NCBI RefSeq assembly: GCF_021130785.1
Contig: NC_060209.1
Span: 20,731,501-20,795,500, forward strand
Direction: 5' to 3'
DNA: 64,000 nt
Source: Homalodisca vitripennis
Lineage: Eukaryota; Arthropoda; Insecta; Hemiptera; Cicadellidae
Position 1 is the stretch's first letter. The number at the start of each line of letters is the position of its first letter. The position numbers and the translations under genes were made by a program. Shown in pieces: positions 1 to 12,622 of the stretch. Below the pieces are notes generated by a model that had not been told where the DNA came from, ran no database searches, and was given only the letters and a program-made list of their open reading frames with translations.

Positions 1-1380
1 CAACTCTTTGGTTCCGTAGCGCTATGTTTCATCATCCAGTATCAGACTGAGTGGTTTAGTCAGCTTGTGTCAGTTCTAGGAGTGAAAGTGTTAGTATATT
101 TATGACAACATTTTATATTTATGCTGTTTTGCGTTAATTTCAGAATAAATTCTACGTGGTTACATTGTCAGTACTGAATTGTTGACGTCATTTTTAGTAA
201 AGTTGTGTTTTGTGTATTGCCTTCGGTCAAGTTTGTCAGCTGTGTGAAAATCATTTTAATTTTAAAATTTGAATAACTTGTGAAATTTTGAACTATTTCT
301 TTCTATTAATATTTTCAAAAAAGTTTTATATTACAATATTTGATTTTTTCTATTTTTGTTTTGGTGCCAACTAATTTGATATGTTGTCAGAGCTACTAAG
401 CCTTCGCAGTTGGCACAAGACTGTGTGCTTTCATTGTTCTGTGGATCTGTAGTATTACAAACTTAACTAGTACTACTTTAATTTAAAACTTACAAGTTAT
501 TAAATTTCCATTAACTTGGTAAATAATCGTTTAAACACTGTTATTAATCTTGTGTGTAATACCAATTATGCCCTTGAACTTTAAGTTAAATAATTAACTT
601 GCTTTTTCTACCTAAGAAGTTTTAATATAAAGTTTTGATTAGCCTAACTTGGAAATATAGATAACATAATTTGTTTTTGCAATACTAATACAAAAACTAC
701 AATTCCCTACTTAATATTTCTCCCATGTACAATTTATTCAATAGGATGAAAATGCTTGTTTATTTATTTACATTTTTTAAGTTTACTAATCATATATCTC
801 TATGCTGCAAATAGCAATATTTGCCTACCACAAAAGTTTGTCTAGATTTTTAGAGAGCAAAAGAACTTTACTTCAGTTATTTGAAACAATATTATTTGGT
901 AACAAAATGTACATTACCTTGGTAAGTTAATTCATAGCAATTACTGGTTCAACATACATTTCTGTAATATTTTACTATGAGAATGAAATAGCCGACTCCT
1001 TAGAAAGTAATAATCATGAATTGTGAAGTAAACAACCGATACGGAAAAATATGAGTTACATGGTAAACTATTGCTATCAGCTTCTTGAACAAAACAATTT
1101 AAGGTGGAAATGACAAATAACAAAGTTATAGATCATTAAAAGTGGAACTACTTTTCTCACGCAGAATAATAATTCATTGTTCTATGGGTGTCATGTGGTC
1201 TTATGATCCTAAGTTAACCTCCTATTGGTTGATGCTGAAGTCAGCTGTTATGCCATCCGTGGATAGGACAAAAACATTAATGTTGCAATGACGGGAATTT
1301 GACCCAAATATCAGATGTTTTTCTTAATTTAGACTTTCTAAGAATTAAAGTTCATATCAACCTGATACAAGTACCCCTGG
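1..1380. other. AT-rich stretch, no supported feature
   Basis: The first 120 bases are less AT-rich and could be an exon or UTR of a gene starting outside the window. A 15-codon open stretch at about 874-918 lies between an AG and a gtaagt, but it is too short and AT-rich to call. Nothing else was recognised. Confidence 0.3.
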
Positions 1381-1382
1381 CT

Positions 1383-1503
1383 ATCAGCGCGGGTTAGGGC
1401 AGCAACGGTGCTGCGCGCTGATGGCAACATATGAAAAACATGCCTCGAGGTAGTACCTATCAATAAAAATAAAATTCGAAGTGGTCTGATCACGAATGCC
1501 TCC
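1383..1503. repeat. Diverged relic of the hairpin module of the 2126-2874 element
   Basis: The segment begins tatcagcgcggg, has an imperfect inverted copy (ctgcgcgctgatg), and continues with cctcgaggtagtacctatca. The same order occurs at 2507-2610 within the nested transposon (catcagcgcgggc, gcgctgatg, cctcgagatagtaccta). It is therefore a degraded copy of that region. No target-site duplication was found. Confidence 0.6.
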
Positions 1504-2125
1504 GACCATTACTGCTTTATAGGAAATGCAACTTGAAAACAAAATTGTAAATTTACCTAAACAAAACTTTCTACTATCTTGCAAGAAAGTAGTTCTACTT
1601 TGAATGTTATAAAATTCACTATTTGTTATTTTAATACCCCATAACCTTATATTGTTTTGTTTAGAAGTGATAGCTGCAATAGGTTAACGTGAATATCGTT
1701 TCCAGGGTGGTAAAAATAAATTTGAGGCTGCAATATAATAAACGGCCACCAACACAATCAGATAATGATTATTGAATGATATGTAATCATCGATATTCAT
1801 GACCATCCAAAGGACTGAAGGCAAAATGTCGGACCAAATAACGTAATAGCCATTTCAAACAACAATATTATTTGTCTAGATTTCAATCTTGGGAATTAAT
1901 GTATAAATATTAATATAATTTACAAATTAAAATATGATATATAACAAACATGATAATAAGAAAACAATAACCTTTACTTAGCTTATTTATTTTCAAGGAT
2001 AAACATGAGTACTTGTGAAACAAAGATGATACGTAGGTCACTGTTCTTGCCGCCATTATTCAATAACAAAACACATGATTTTAATTTTGAATTTATTTCC
2101 AAACACGTTTTTACTTTGAATAAAT

Positions 2126-2874
2126 GGTACTTTGGGATTATACCGACCACACCCAGACATGAATCGTTATTTGACATTTTGCTTCTACTGATTACTAGAT
2201 TAGCGTAGAACAATATTTCGTCAATATAAAACAGGAATTGTCTTATCGCAAACCCCTCCCCATCCTCAGACAGAGGTCAAAGTCGAGCGGTCTAGTAGAT
2301 AACGTGATTGCAGAGTCTCGCCACCCGTTCAGCTGGTGCGTCGCTTTGTTGTACTTCCGTGTTTTAGCTCTACATTTCTCCAAACACAAAAATTCAATAA
2401 AAACAAACATTACCAAACTAAAACTAAACTCTTTATTGAAAAAACACTCAAAACTTGTTGTTATTCTTAATCACACTCCGCCACCCAAAATGCGAGTGCC
2501 TCCGGCCATCAGCGCGGGCTTCGGCAGCACCAAAGGTGCTGCCGAAGCCCGCGCTGATGTCGACGAAAGCAAAACATCCCTCGAGATAGTACCTATCAGT
2601 AAAATATCAAACTCTAGAGGGGCTGATCAGAAATATAAATTGAATTGTAATGGAAAGACAATTATGTACCGTGTAAATCATGTGATGCCGCGCGGCCTGC
2701 CGTAATCGGGATTCTCGAGAAAGATAAGATAACAGCGACAACAATACCAATCACAATACCTGGTTTGTAATTTTGTAATTAAAGAGTTGTTTTTTCGTTC
2801 TATCATGTTTGTTTCTATAAATTTATATTTTTGTGTTCTTCATACTGGTGTGGTCGGTATAATCCCAAAGTACC
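2126..2874. mobile_element. Nested DNA transposon with perfect 28-bp inverted ends and 8-bp target duplication
   Basis: The first and last 28 bases are exact inverted repeats beginning GGTACTTTGGGATTATACCG. Both sides carry the 8-bp duplication gaataaat (2118-2125 and 2875-2882). The element sits inside the 1726-3294 element and so is younger. The ends resemble those of the host element in layout (GG start, TATAAT-like core, CGRCCAC), suggesting the same superfamily. A 155-codon frame (2238-2705) spans most of the interior, but its middle is an inverted repeat and it matches no transposase I know, so it is probably not a protein. Confidence 0.88.
2507..2559. repeat. Perfect 25-bp inverted repeat with 3-base spacer
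   Basis: Positions 2507-2531 and 2535-2559 are exact reverse complements separated by aaa. The arm begins catcagcgcgggcttcggca. It is strongly GC-rich against its surroundings and would form a very stable cruciform or RNA hairpin in the centre of the nested transposon. Confidence 0.95.
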
Positions 2875-3905
2875 GAATAAATTTTAAAGTATGATGTTCA
2901 GTACTATTACTTTACAGGGTAGACATGTTTGATAGCATTTAAAAATGCTCGAATGGATCACCACCAATAATCATAATTTCTCGTCGATACATTTACTCTG
3001 CAAGATGATTGGCAATGCATTTCTGAGACCAGTTTTTAAAGATTTGTTTGTTTATAGGAATATTTGGGCCAATATTTACATATTCATCACTATTGTTCTT
3101 GTCGTCACTAATCTTCTTCTACATAAACAAAATAACAGCTGGTAATGACTTCACTAGCAATAGCTGGTAATGTCACTAGTCTAAATAAGAAAGCTGGAAA
3201 TGATTACTTATGAATATCTATATGTCAAATGTCGTATTCGATATTTAAAATCGATCTTCCGATTGTGTTGGTGGCCGCTTATTATACTGTAGCCAAATTT
3301 GAAAATAATGCAAACAGATTTATTCAAATTTTTCAACTAAACAATAAGTAGTGTAAAATACAAACAAGGTTAATAAATAACCAAAACTTACATGACCATA
3401 GATTACAAACAAATCATAGATGCAAAGTACACAAATTTACATAATTTTGTTCAGGAAAATAAGCAGAATATATTAATAACGAAAAACTCGTGATTTGCCG
3501 GGTCGCCCGTTAACCCTATAGATACCAGTGTTGGAAAGCTGTTGTTAATGTTGACAGCGAATAGAATGGTCATGCATTACCAGAAACATGTGAAAAATAT
3601 TCAAATCAGTCCTGTGTTTGGTGGCGAGTCTAATACATATTATAGATGGATAATAGTGTATCCATCTATGGATAATAAGTTTATCCTTACCTTAGTTAAT
3701 TAATTGATGCATTAACTACTGAGATTGGAGTTTCAACGTGGTTTTCTTGAAGGATATTTTCTTTTTGTGCAATCTGTGTGGAGCCAATAAAGCTCTCGCT
3801 GATGGCCAGAGGTTTTTGTAATTGGTACTTTTTTATATAAAATTATTTTATGTGATACTATCACAAGAAAGTACCATTCAAAAGTTCCCTTTCCCCTCAA
3901 TGCAG

Positions 3906-3968
3906 GCTTCTGTAATGCCACCTCATATTGCTGGAAGAAAAAGAAATCCTCAATATGAGTATCAATAA
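3906..3968 (+). other. Possible short terminal coding exon
   Basis: A strong acceptor (ccctttcccctcaatgcag ending at 3905) is followed by 20 open codons, ASVMPPHIAGRKRNPQYEYQ, and TAA at 3966. The stop overlaps an AATAAA at 3967-3972. The splice signal is the main support. No partner exon was identified and the peptide is not recognised. A chance match or a transposon relic is equally possible. The surrounding 3300-3900 and 3970-5640 show nothing else I can name. Confidence 0.22.
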
Positions 3969-6070
3969 TAAAGCTCTGATCATTTAAGGGCATCATTCCA
4001 TCTTCAGATTGAGAAGAGAAGAAGTAGTGCAGTGCATGGACAATGAACCTTCTTATCGCTTTGCCTGTATAAATAAAGAATTTTTTATTTCATATCAAGG
4101 CCAGCACGGCTTTTCCTACACTTAATTTTCACGTTTCTTACTTTCTAAGGAAGGATTGCTTAATCATCATACTAAAATATGAAAGAAATTAAAGTTTACT
4201 CAGTTATTGCTCAGAATTATCATGATGTTCATTTATAAAAAAATCAAGTAAAATAAGAACAAAATATCACAGGCGGAAAATCTATATAGGCCTACACACG
4301 TTTGTAAAATCTGAAATAAACAACTTTTGCATTGTCATAGCAATTAATATAATTTTTTTGAATTTATATTGTAATGCTTTTTAAGAACAGTTAACTCAAC
4401 ACATGAATGATCTATTTTGGGAGTGTCGCAGTTATTTAGTAAGGGTTTCATAATTTTAATTATATCTCTACTTTTATTAGCCAAGATGACAACGTGTTTT
4501 GAAAGCAAATAATGAGTAATATATTATGTAATAAGATGGTTTGATAAAAGAAGTTAAAAAAAGAACAGATATGTCTTACACATAAGTGACAAATGGATTC
4601 GAACAAACTTTTTGTATAGAAAATTACCTTCAACTTAGTACTGTTAGATTAGAAGTTTCCATCCAAAAGCTGTAGATTTGAGGGTTGAACAGATCAAATG
4701 GTACCAACAGGTTAGTGAAAAGGTATGAATTGTAGGAGGGGTTGTAGTCTTCATGTGGTTATTAAGGTTCTCCACATACAAAATGTGACCAATGGGGAGT
4801 TGATTAATGAAATAATTGTTCAACTATACATTTCTATATCAGTCAAGACTCCACTGGCAAGGTTTAATGGTAAAACTAATCAAAATAGTTTAGTTTACAT
4901 AATGCTTAATTGACCAAACTAATCACGGTTGTCAGTTGACTTACATGATTGACCCAGATTTCCAGACAAAACACAAATTAACACTTTCCACTCTAATTTC
5001 CTGGGTCCTACTGTTTCCTTGTGCTTGTATTATTATTTTCAGCAAAAATGCATAGCTTTAAATAGAATATTTAATGAACTTATTTGGGAACTACATATTT
5101 TCGATGCATAAATTCTGGTTAGGAATTGTACTGAGCACAAATTATCTAAAAGAAAGAAGAAATATCTAAAAGTAAATGTAAATATTTTTATTTAGTGTAA
5201 ATCAAAAATATTTATAAAATATTGACAAAAAATTACAAATAAATCAATTTTAAAATTGTAACAATGTATCAATAACAATTTTTTCCTGTTAAAATTTTCA
5301 AAGCAATGGAATCTCTTTAGAACGGTGTAATTATAATGTTGAGTCTAAGAAAATTTTAGGCCTATATCATTAATAAATTGTTACTCTTGAGAAGGACAAC
5401 ATTTTGTTTTTAGTAGAATATCTAATGAAAAACAACAGCGTGTAAATACAATAAGAACATATTTAAGATTAAAGTCACATTTTTCTCCACATTTGCAAAG
5501 CAAATTTGATATACGAAAAGGATAGAGAAATAACAGGTGACCAACTATTTATTGAACTATCAGGTTGTAGGTTTTTTTGAACTTGTAGAAAACTACTCAA
5601 GGTTCCTCATAAAATCATATACAATACATCCACAAGTACAGATGGGTCAAGGGATCAGCGTGCAGCCGAGGCTGTACTAGCCATCCACGAAACATCGACC
5701 TAACCTACAGTTAGAGGCATTTAGCTGTGCTCGTATCGTCCTAATACTACCCTTTCAACAAATAAATGCTATCTGTGTGGCGGGTTGCGTTTACGTGCTA
5801 GCTGCTGAGATGAACGCGCAACAATCTCTTTAACAACTTTAAACTCACGATTTCGATTTGCAGATTAGTATTGACAAATACGTTATTTTTAAAAACACGT
5901 TGAACAACACTATAACAACTGAAAAACAAGGATAAGTCCTATTATTGCTATTATTTGGTATTCTCTTATTATTTAATTCGACCACAATCAGCACTGTCAC
6001 AACAGACTGATTGTAGTGAGTGTGATGAGTTATTTGGGTCAATACGACTCGTGAAAGGAGGGTTTTACCC

Positions 6071-6721
6071 ATGAGTCACAGGAAATGTTTTCAGGACGCA
6101 GCGCATAATACTACCCTGCCACCCCTCCCGCCTATCACCACACACTCAAGGTCACACGCGCAGCTAAAGTCCTTGAACTGTACGTGCTGTCATTTTGTGG
6201 TTGATTTAAAAGAACTGATCTATCGGAACATCTTTTATTTGAATACAATTGCAAGACAACTGAATAAATCAGTAAATATTCCAGTTCTTACCTCTTTGGT
6301 CACGGGAAATACTGAAAGATGGTCTCTAAGGGAAAACCCAACATTCTTGGAAAAGACACTCCTCTCCCCCGCCCATCCATTAGACAGCCGGCTGGCCCGT
6401 GCGTGCAAATCGCTTGGCCCATGTAATTTTTGTAAAAAAGACTTAATGGTTTACAAGGGTGCACCATATGGTTATATCCACATGCAGCATCTCGCATCCC
6501 AAGCTGAATTGTTGATAAAAGAACAAAGAGTTGTTGTTGGTTTAAAGAGTTTTCACTTCACAAGCAGTCCAATTTGCTTCCTGACAGTCATAAATCAATA
6601 CACTTATGCATTCCTACATATTTGTAGCAATATTGTGAATTATAATCTACACAATATGGATATTCCTGTATGCCCTCTTGAATTTACGAGGATATGGACA
6701 TTTCCATATGCCGGGCCTTAA
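6071..6721 (+). CDS. Hypothetical ORF, 216 codons, unrecognised
   Basis: This is the longest ATG-initiated frame in the window. The product starts MSHRKCFQDAAHN, has a proline-rich stretch (residues about 16-22), a CNFCKKD motif (residues about 117-123), and no clear signal peptide or membrane segment. The sequence upstream (5640-6070) is less AT-rich than its flanks. I recognise no domain, see no splice or UTR evidence, and codon use looks like the background. It may be a chance frame, part of an exon, or a transposon relic. Confidence 0.18.
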   Translation: MSHRKCFQDAAHNTTLPPLPPITTHSRSHAQLKSLNCTCCHFVVDLKELIYRNIFYLNTIARQLNKSVNIPVLTSLVTGNTERWSLRENPTFLEKTLLSPAHPLDSRLARACKSLGPCNFCKKDLMVYKGAPYGYIHMQHLASQAELLIKEQRVVVGLKSFHFTSSPICFLTVINQYTYAFLHICSNIVNYNLHNMDIPVCPLEFTRIWTFPYAGP

Positions 6722-8415
6722 GGATTAATAACTTATTGTTCGAATCATTCTCCATAAACAAAATGTGAATGATTTAGATGTATTTTAACATTTTAAAAGT
6801 TATGGTTGTAACATTGTATTTTTCAGACAAAATACTCAAAAAGATATTTATGCTCTAAAATGTAGAAATATACTAATATGGCTATCTTATAATTTTTCAG
6901 GAGCTCTGACTTTATGGAAGAATTTAACTTTTGCTGTCACCAAGATGTCACCACAACACAAGCTATTTTTGTCAATGTTCACTTATAAAATAAAATCATG
7001 AAGCTTCAGTATAACATGTTATGACGAGTGAGTTCAGTTATAATATTTTAATACATTATAATGCATAATCATTCGCTCATGGTAATATAGGAAGACGGTA
7101 GCTTTTTTATTGTTTCATTATTTAGCCTTAAGTATATATTTTAATTAGCAATTTATTATGTGATATTTTCAATATATTTTTTGCAGCATATTGTTATTTT
7201 AAGTATTACAAATATTTTTTGTATCAATTTATATACTTTATAATTGTTATATTTTGTTAAAGTATTGTTTTATAGTTGTACAAGATAAAAAATCTTTGCT
7301 CTTATAAATGATATGCACAGTTTGCTAAATCTTCAAATTTTAAGTTTAACATAAGTTATAAAGAATATTTTACTTTGTGATCATTTGATTTTATATAAAA
7401 ATATTTCTAAAGAAGGTTTATATTTATTATCATTAACTTAAAAAGTGTGGATTATTAATTCAAGAATTAAAATTTACTTGAATAGTGTATGGCTGTACTA
7501 TTCTCGTACATGCATGTACTGCAATTAGGACTACATTATATATTTTCTATATTTACGATTTAAATGTGGTTTATCCGTGCTTGTCAAACAATTTTTATTT
7601 CATTAAATATTGAGAAGCAGCTCGGAACTCATTGTTTATTGTTATAATTCAAACCTTTTCCATTACTTTCTTCTGTTTTTTTTGTTTAGATCGGCAATAG
7701 GCTATGGACCTATAACTTGTTCTATACAAAGAAAATAGAATCATACCTTTATTGCATTCTCTATTCCTGTTTCAAGGATCAACAGGAATTACAATATTTT
7801 TGTTGCTATATTTCTGAATATACCTTAATCATTAAAATCGGTGGTTGGAAGGCAAATAGCATTAGATTATCATAAATAATGATTCCTTTAAAATAATTTG
7901 GGGGAAAAATATAGTAATATTGATTAAACAACGTTATATACGCCATTACAATCCTGAAATAAAACAAAAACATAGTTGATGTGAAATTGTAAATTGAATC
8001 TTATTTCATATAGGCTAACCTGAAAAGTTATAAATTAATATATAATTTATGATCAGTTACAAAGTGCATATTTTTTCACAAGATTGTCAGCCTCCATTTT
8101 GCATCATACTCTCTCACTCAGCCTCAACATGGTAAGGCATCTGCCGCAATAAACACGTTAAGAAAGTACTGTGATAATATAATGAATCAAAACTATTTAT
8201 GGTGGTAGTGTAATCCTCAAATGAGTAATATTCAAATTGCAGGTAACATAACAATAAATATAAAATTATTTTAAGCATATTAGAGTCTGATTTTTTTATT
8301 TAACTAACATTGAAGAGAATAAACTATAGCTTGTGTGGTCATAGACCATTTGTAAAAACTATAAAAACATTGGTGCTATTTATTATTGTTATTTATAAAA
8401 CATTTTGTTAGTAAA
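6722..8415. other. AT-rich stretch, nothing recognised
   Basis: Long AT-rich sequence with many stops in all frames. No gene, RNA or complete repeat was seen. Confidence 0.4.
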
Positions 8416-8477
8416 AATGCTGCAGTTGATGTTATTGTTTCATGTTAATGCTGCAGTTGATGTTATTGTTTCATGTT
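8416..8477. repeat. Exact tandem duplication, 2 x 31 bp
   Basis: The unit aatgctgcagttgatgttat... occurs twice without mismatch at 8416-8446 and 8447-8477. The identity implies a recent duplication. Confidence 0.95.
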
Positions 8478-9080
8478 ACCTTATGGTAATTGGATCTATT
8501 AACAGTAATTGGTGTCCATTTTTATTTTAGTTCCACAAGAGCAATGTGGAACCTGAAACTCTTTTAAACCCTTATTTTTAGTAGTTAAATTGTGAGAAAA
8601 TTCTCATTTTTATAATCAAATTAATATGCATCCAAAAAGGTTTTTAGTTTTTTAAATATTTTTAATTGTTATTCAGAAAATATTTCAATCTTTTTTATCT
8701 TAATCATTACAATATTAAAACAACGACTATACAAGAAGAACTTGAAGCTTTAGGATAAGTATTAACTGTATATATACTATTTTTTACTGAAAGGCCTCCA
8801 TGATTCTATAATCAAAAATAAGAGGTCATAAGTGTTTAAGGTTAACGTTGATCTTACAACCGGTTCTTACATGTCATCTTTATTGGCACCACACTTGTAT
8901 AATGTACATTGGCTAATAATTCAGTTACTAAAATCATTTACATTGAACCAAATTATTGAGTAAACTAAATGTTTTAAAAATTTAGGTGCCATTTTTATTA
9001 ATAATGTAAACAAAGATGACATGCCATTTCATTTTGCGTCAGAAATGTTTTTATTTACTGCTGTTGTATAGTTTTCAGAG

Positions 9081-9236
9081 TTCATAATGCGGTCGTCACA
9101 ATGTAGAAGAATGAAGAAATATCCTTGTTTTGTACCATTAAAAAAGTGTATAAAGCAACAGTCTCATGTTTATTTTGAGATACCCACAAAATGTCTTCCA
9201 GAAAAAATGCCACCTATCCATTTCCTCAATACCTAG
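9081..9236 (+). other. Possible terminal coding exon or small ORF (49 codons)
   Basis: An acceptor-like gttttcag (ends 9078) precedes an open frame with ATG at 9087 and TAG at 9234. The peptide is MRSSQCRRMKKYPCFVPLKK... with four cysteines and a basic N-terminal half. Its amino-acid mix looks more protein-like than nearby frames, and an AATAAA follows at about 9268. No family is recognised and no partner exon was found. A chance frame remains quite possible. Confidence 0.22.
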
Positions 9237-9239
9237 TGT

Positions 9240-12140
9240 TGTTTCTTGGTTTATTTCTGATTGCAATCAATAAAAATGACTTCATACCAGTTAATTGTGT
9301 AATATAATTGTTCTTTTATTTTTTCAATTTTAATGTAAGTTATTTATGTTTTTAATAGTTTTGGTGCTAGTTTTCCAGTGGTTATTAATAGCAATGTTAA
9401 ACACAACATTTTTAGTGATGTATAATTAGTTATTGTGTATATTTGCAACTTTTTCCATGTCTTGCTAAACATATTTATTGTTTTCTTTATTGTGTTCAGA
9501 GTTTAATCTTTTGATTGTTGTGTGCTTTTAGCAGAAGACCCCAGTGATACTGGGTTGAGATGATCGTCTCATTGCAACATGCTTTAGGAATGACTGCACG
9601 TAACAATCTTCTGAGATATTCCTGGTTTTTCCATTTCGGAAGATCGTCACACTCCGTAATATAAGGTCAGTGAATTAAGGTCAGTTGTATGAGTAATAGC
9701 AAAATAATATTTACTCTTTAGTATTATAATGAAAAGCAGTCATTGTTTTTCAGACTTTTAAATAATATAAATAGAAGACTGTTTCTTTTAAGTGAGAATT
9801 TAGAAAGTAGATCTATTTCATTCTGTTGCCTTTTGTGCCATCCGGTAAGTAGCAAATTATGTTTTAATATTTTTATAGCAATCCAATCAATTCAGTGTTT
9901 TACTTATTAACATTCTTATACTTTAAGTTTGTTGATGGTCTTTATGAATAGTTAAAGTGTACAGACATTTTACGTTTTATTGTGTTTAATATATGACAGT
10001 TGTGTATAAGTTTTGTAAGGTTCCTGATTTTACATCCCCAGAAGCTACCAACTACTACATTTGACAAAACTGTTTATATACAATAATATATGTATGTTCT
10101 GCATGTATTTTTATATCTAAATTTTAATGTGTGATTACTTTAATTGGTTTAAAAAAATATTCACCTTCCCTTCCTACTACATAATGTCCTCTGTATTATC
10201 ATTTACTACTTCTTCTAATGTAAGTTAATCACTATATATTATATGAGCTGCAAAATCATAGTTTTACCTAATAAACAACTATTAGTTGTTAAATTAAGAA
10301 TTCATTTTAACTACTGGCATAATTTATCTGATTTGTTTCACATGAGTACAGAATCTACATCATGACATTATTGATAATTTCTTGTTTCATAATTTTTATA
10401 TCACGAGTGAATAATTTAAAACTGGGTAAATATGTTGTAATGCAGTTTTTAAATAATGTGTTCATTCTTTTGGCTGTGTTAAAACTTTGGTTTATATTTT
10501 AACAGGATTATGAAGTGTATAACATGTTTAAATTAAAAATCATTTGATAGCAGTAAAATTTGGTGATTTCTCTTTGCATGCTTTGAAAATATTGAATAGA
10601 ATGTATTAAAAAAGTGAGTTATAACAATGACATGACTCTTCTTCATTCCGTATCCAGTACACTATTACCATAATTTGGCCATGGTGGGTTGGCTTTGTGT
10701 ACTAATCCACAGTGGACTACAAATGTAGTCATATACGTCCCCTACCAAGACTTGTAATTAGCCAAAGATGTTTCAGCCAGTGAGGCAAGTTCTTTTGCCA
10801 AAGTCTCCAAGTAAAAAAATGTAAGATATTCTATTCTGTAGATTGGATGTTGGCAACAAGAGTAAAAATAGTAATAAAGTTAAAATGAAATGATAATTTA
10901 CACATTAATTGGGGTGTTCAAGACAGCCGACTGACTATGGAGGTATATTTTTGGCTTCTACTTCTATTTTGTGATAAACTTTAGCTTCTGGTTATTTTAA
11001 TTCTCTTTATATACATTACTCAAGAACTGTGTAAAGTTACCCTCTTGTAATTGTGGATGAGTGTTTGTCTTCTTAAGTATAACTATGGAATACAAATGAG
11101 CACTCTCTCTAATTTTATTTATTGGTGGACATAAATCGGTACATTTCTTAATTTTGTGGTAAATAGAAATGTTTTTAATTTGTCATTATTTATAAAAAGA
11201 AAACAATAAAACCGTATAAAATATTGTTTTATTTTTATCCGTTTACATGTTTTCTTGTATAAAATTGTTACAGTCTTGATGCTTTCTGGACATTTGTTGA
11301 AATTTATTTTTTTAAGTAATGTTATCAACACTGTAAAGTCAGTGGGTAAACCAAAGTTTGTGTGTTTTGTTTAACATTACATTCAATTAAAAATGATTTT
11401 ATTACAGCTATTTAGTTGTACAGTAGTGGTAATAGTTTATAATCTAACAGTTATTTGAAGGTAAGTACAGTATTATTTTAAATTTGGAAGTATTTGTAGG
11501 CTTTATACCATTTCTGAATGCCCTATAAATTTAGCACACTTTTAATTATATTAGTAACTATTTAATTTAAATTTAGTTTTATTAAAATTTAGTATTACAA
11601 CTTGCTAAAACCTTTGCTATGCTTTATAAATACCTTATTCATTTTTAATTACTGTTCACTATAAATTAACCTTTATTATATTTTAAAATAATTGTTATAT
11701 TTTGTAAAGATGTGTTATGCCTGTATAAGTTAATTAAGTGTTTAAGATTGTGATACACTTGTAGAAATTGTAGCTTAAGCTGCGGTTTCTAATCTTAATA
11801 ATAAATACATTTTTAATATGATTATGCTTATATTATTTAACCTTGAATATGCAGTGTGTTATTATATGTTAATATTACTAAATTATCTACTGTATGGTCA
11901 AACCATCTCTGTCAATCCTCCTACTGGTACATCAAATATAATATTGTCAAATACTTTTTATGCAGAATTTGCAGTAGCACTTCTCTATGGCAGGATAATA
12001 AGACAAACAAATGGTTTAAGGTTCTGTAGAAGTCATTCGTTTTATTCAGATTTCAGGTTTGTGGCAAACAATTTTAGTTCAAGAACAAATAAGTATCAAG
12101 AATCAAGTTTTCTAAACTAACTTTGTGATGGGCTAATTTT
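9240..12140. other. AT-rich stretch, no supported gene
   Basis: A 30-codon open stretch at 9754-9844 lies between tttttcag and gtaagtag, and a 100-codon frame occurs at 11818-12120. Neither resembles a known protein and both are AT-rich. Nothing else was recognised. Confidence 0.35.
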
Positions 12141-12145
12141 TGTAG

Positions 12146-12622
12146 TATGCTATTCTGGGCGGAGCTTGCATAGTATACTCTGCAGAACAGAGCTCATAAT
12201 ACACTATACATGCTGGACAGAGCTTACGTAGTACTAAGCTGTGCTAGGCAGAACTTACATAGTATGCTATGCTAGTCAGAGATTTCTTAGTATACTGTAC
12301 TGAGTAGAGCTTACATAGTACTGTGCTGTGCAGAGCTCGTAGTACACTATGCATGCTGGACAGGAACGTACACTGTACTGGGTAGAACTTATTGTACACT
12401 GTGCTGTGCTGAACTTACGTAGTAGCGTAATATGACAAAACATTATTTGAAGGTTATGTTGAAGTGAACCCATTTACTCAACTATGTCTTGAACTGAAAC
12501 TGTTCAAGTACAAAGAAGTATTCAAAAATTATCAGAATAGTCTTATGAGGGGGAAATCAAATATAGTATGCTGTTCTGGGCACAGCTTACATATTACACT
12601 TTGCCGTGCAGAGCTTACTTAT
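12146..12622. repeat. Degenerate minisatellite, unit about 30 bp
   Basis: From 12146 to 12428 the pattern gagcttacatagtayrctgt followed by gctgkrca recurs roughly every 30 bases with many substitutions. A detached stretch of the same kind occurs at 12557-12622. The frames across it on both strands follow from the repeat and are not genes. Confidence 0.75.

Larger units (their letters stand above)
1726..3294. mobile_element. DNA transposon with 34-bp inverted ends and 8-bp target duplication (outer element)
   Basis: The ends 1726-1759 and 3261-3294 are inverted repeats matching at 31 of 34 positions (GGCTRCARTATAATAARCGG...). They are flanked by a perfect 8-bp duplication, aaatttga, at 1718-1725 and 3295-3302. 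The 8-bp duplication is typical of hAT, P and Merlin-type elements, but the GG start does not match the usual hAT CAG end, so the superfamily is left open. No transposase was recognised, which suggests a non-autonomous copy. It is interrupted by another element at 2126-2874. Two related sequences lie in the prothymosin-like intron. Confidence 0.85.

Noticed and set aside
2238..2705. 155-codon frame inside the nested transposon
   Set aside because: Its middle is a perfect hairpin and the rest resembles no transposase; openness is probably accidental.
9754..9844. 30-codon open stretch between tttttcag and gtaagtag
   Set aside because: AT-rich, low-complexity peptide (LLNNINRRLFLLS...) and phase not compatible with any partner; likely chance.
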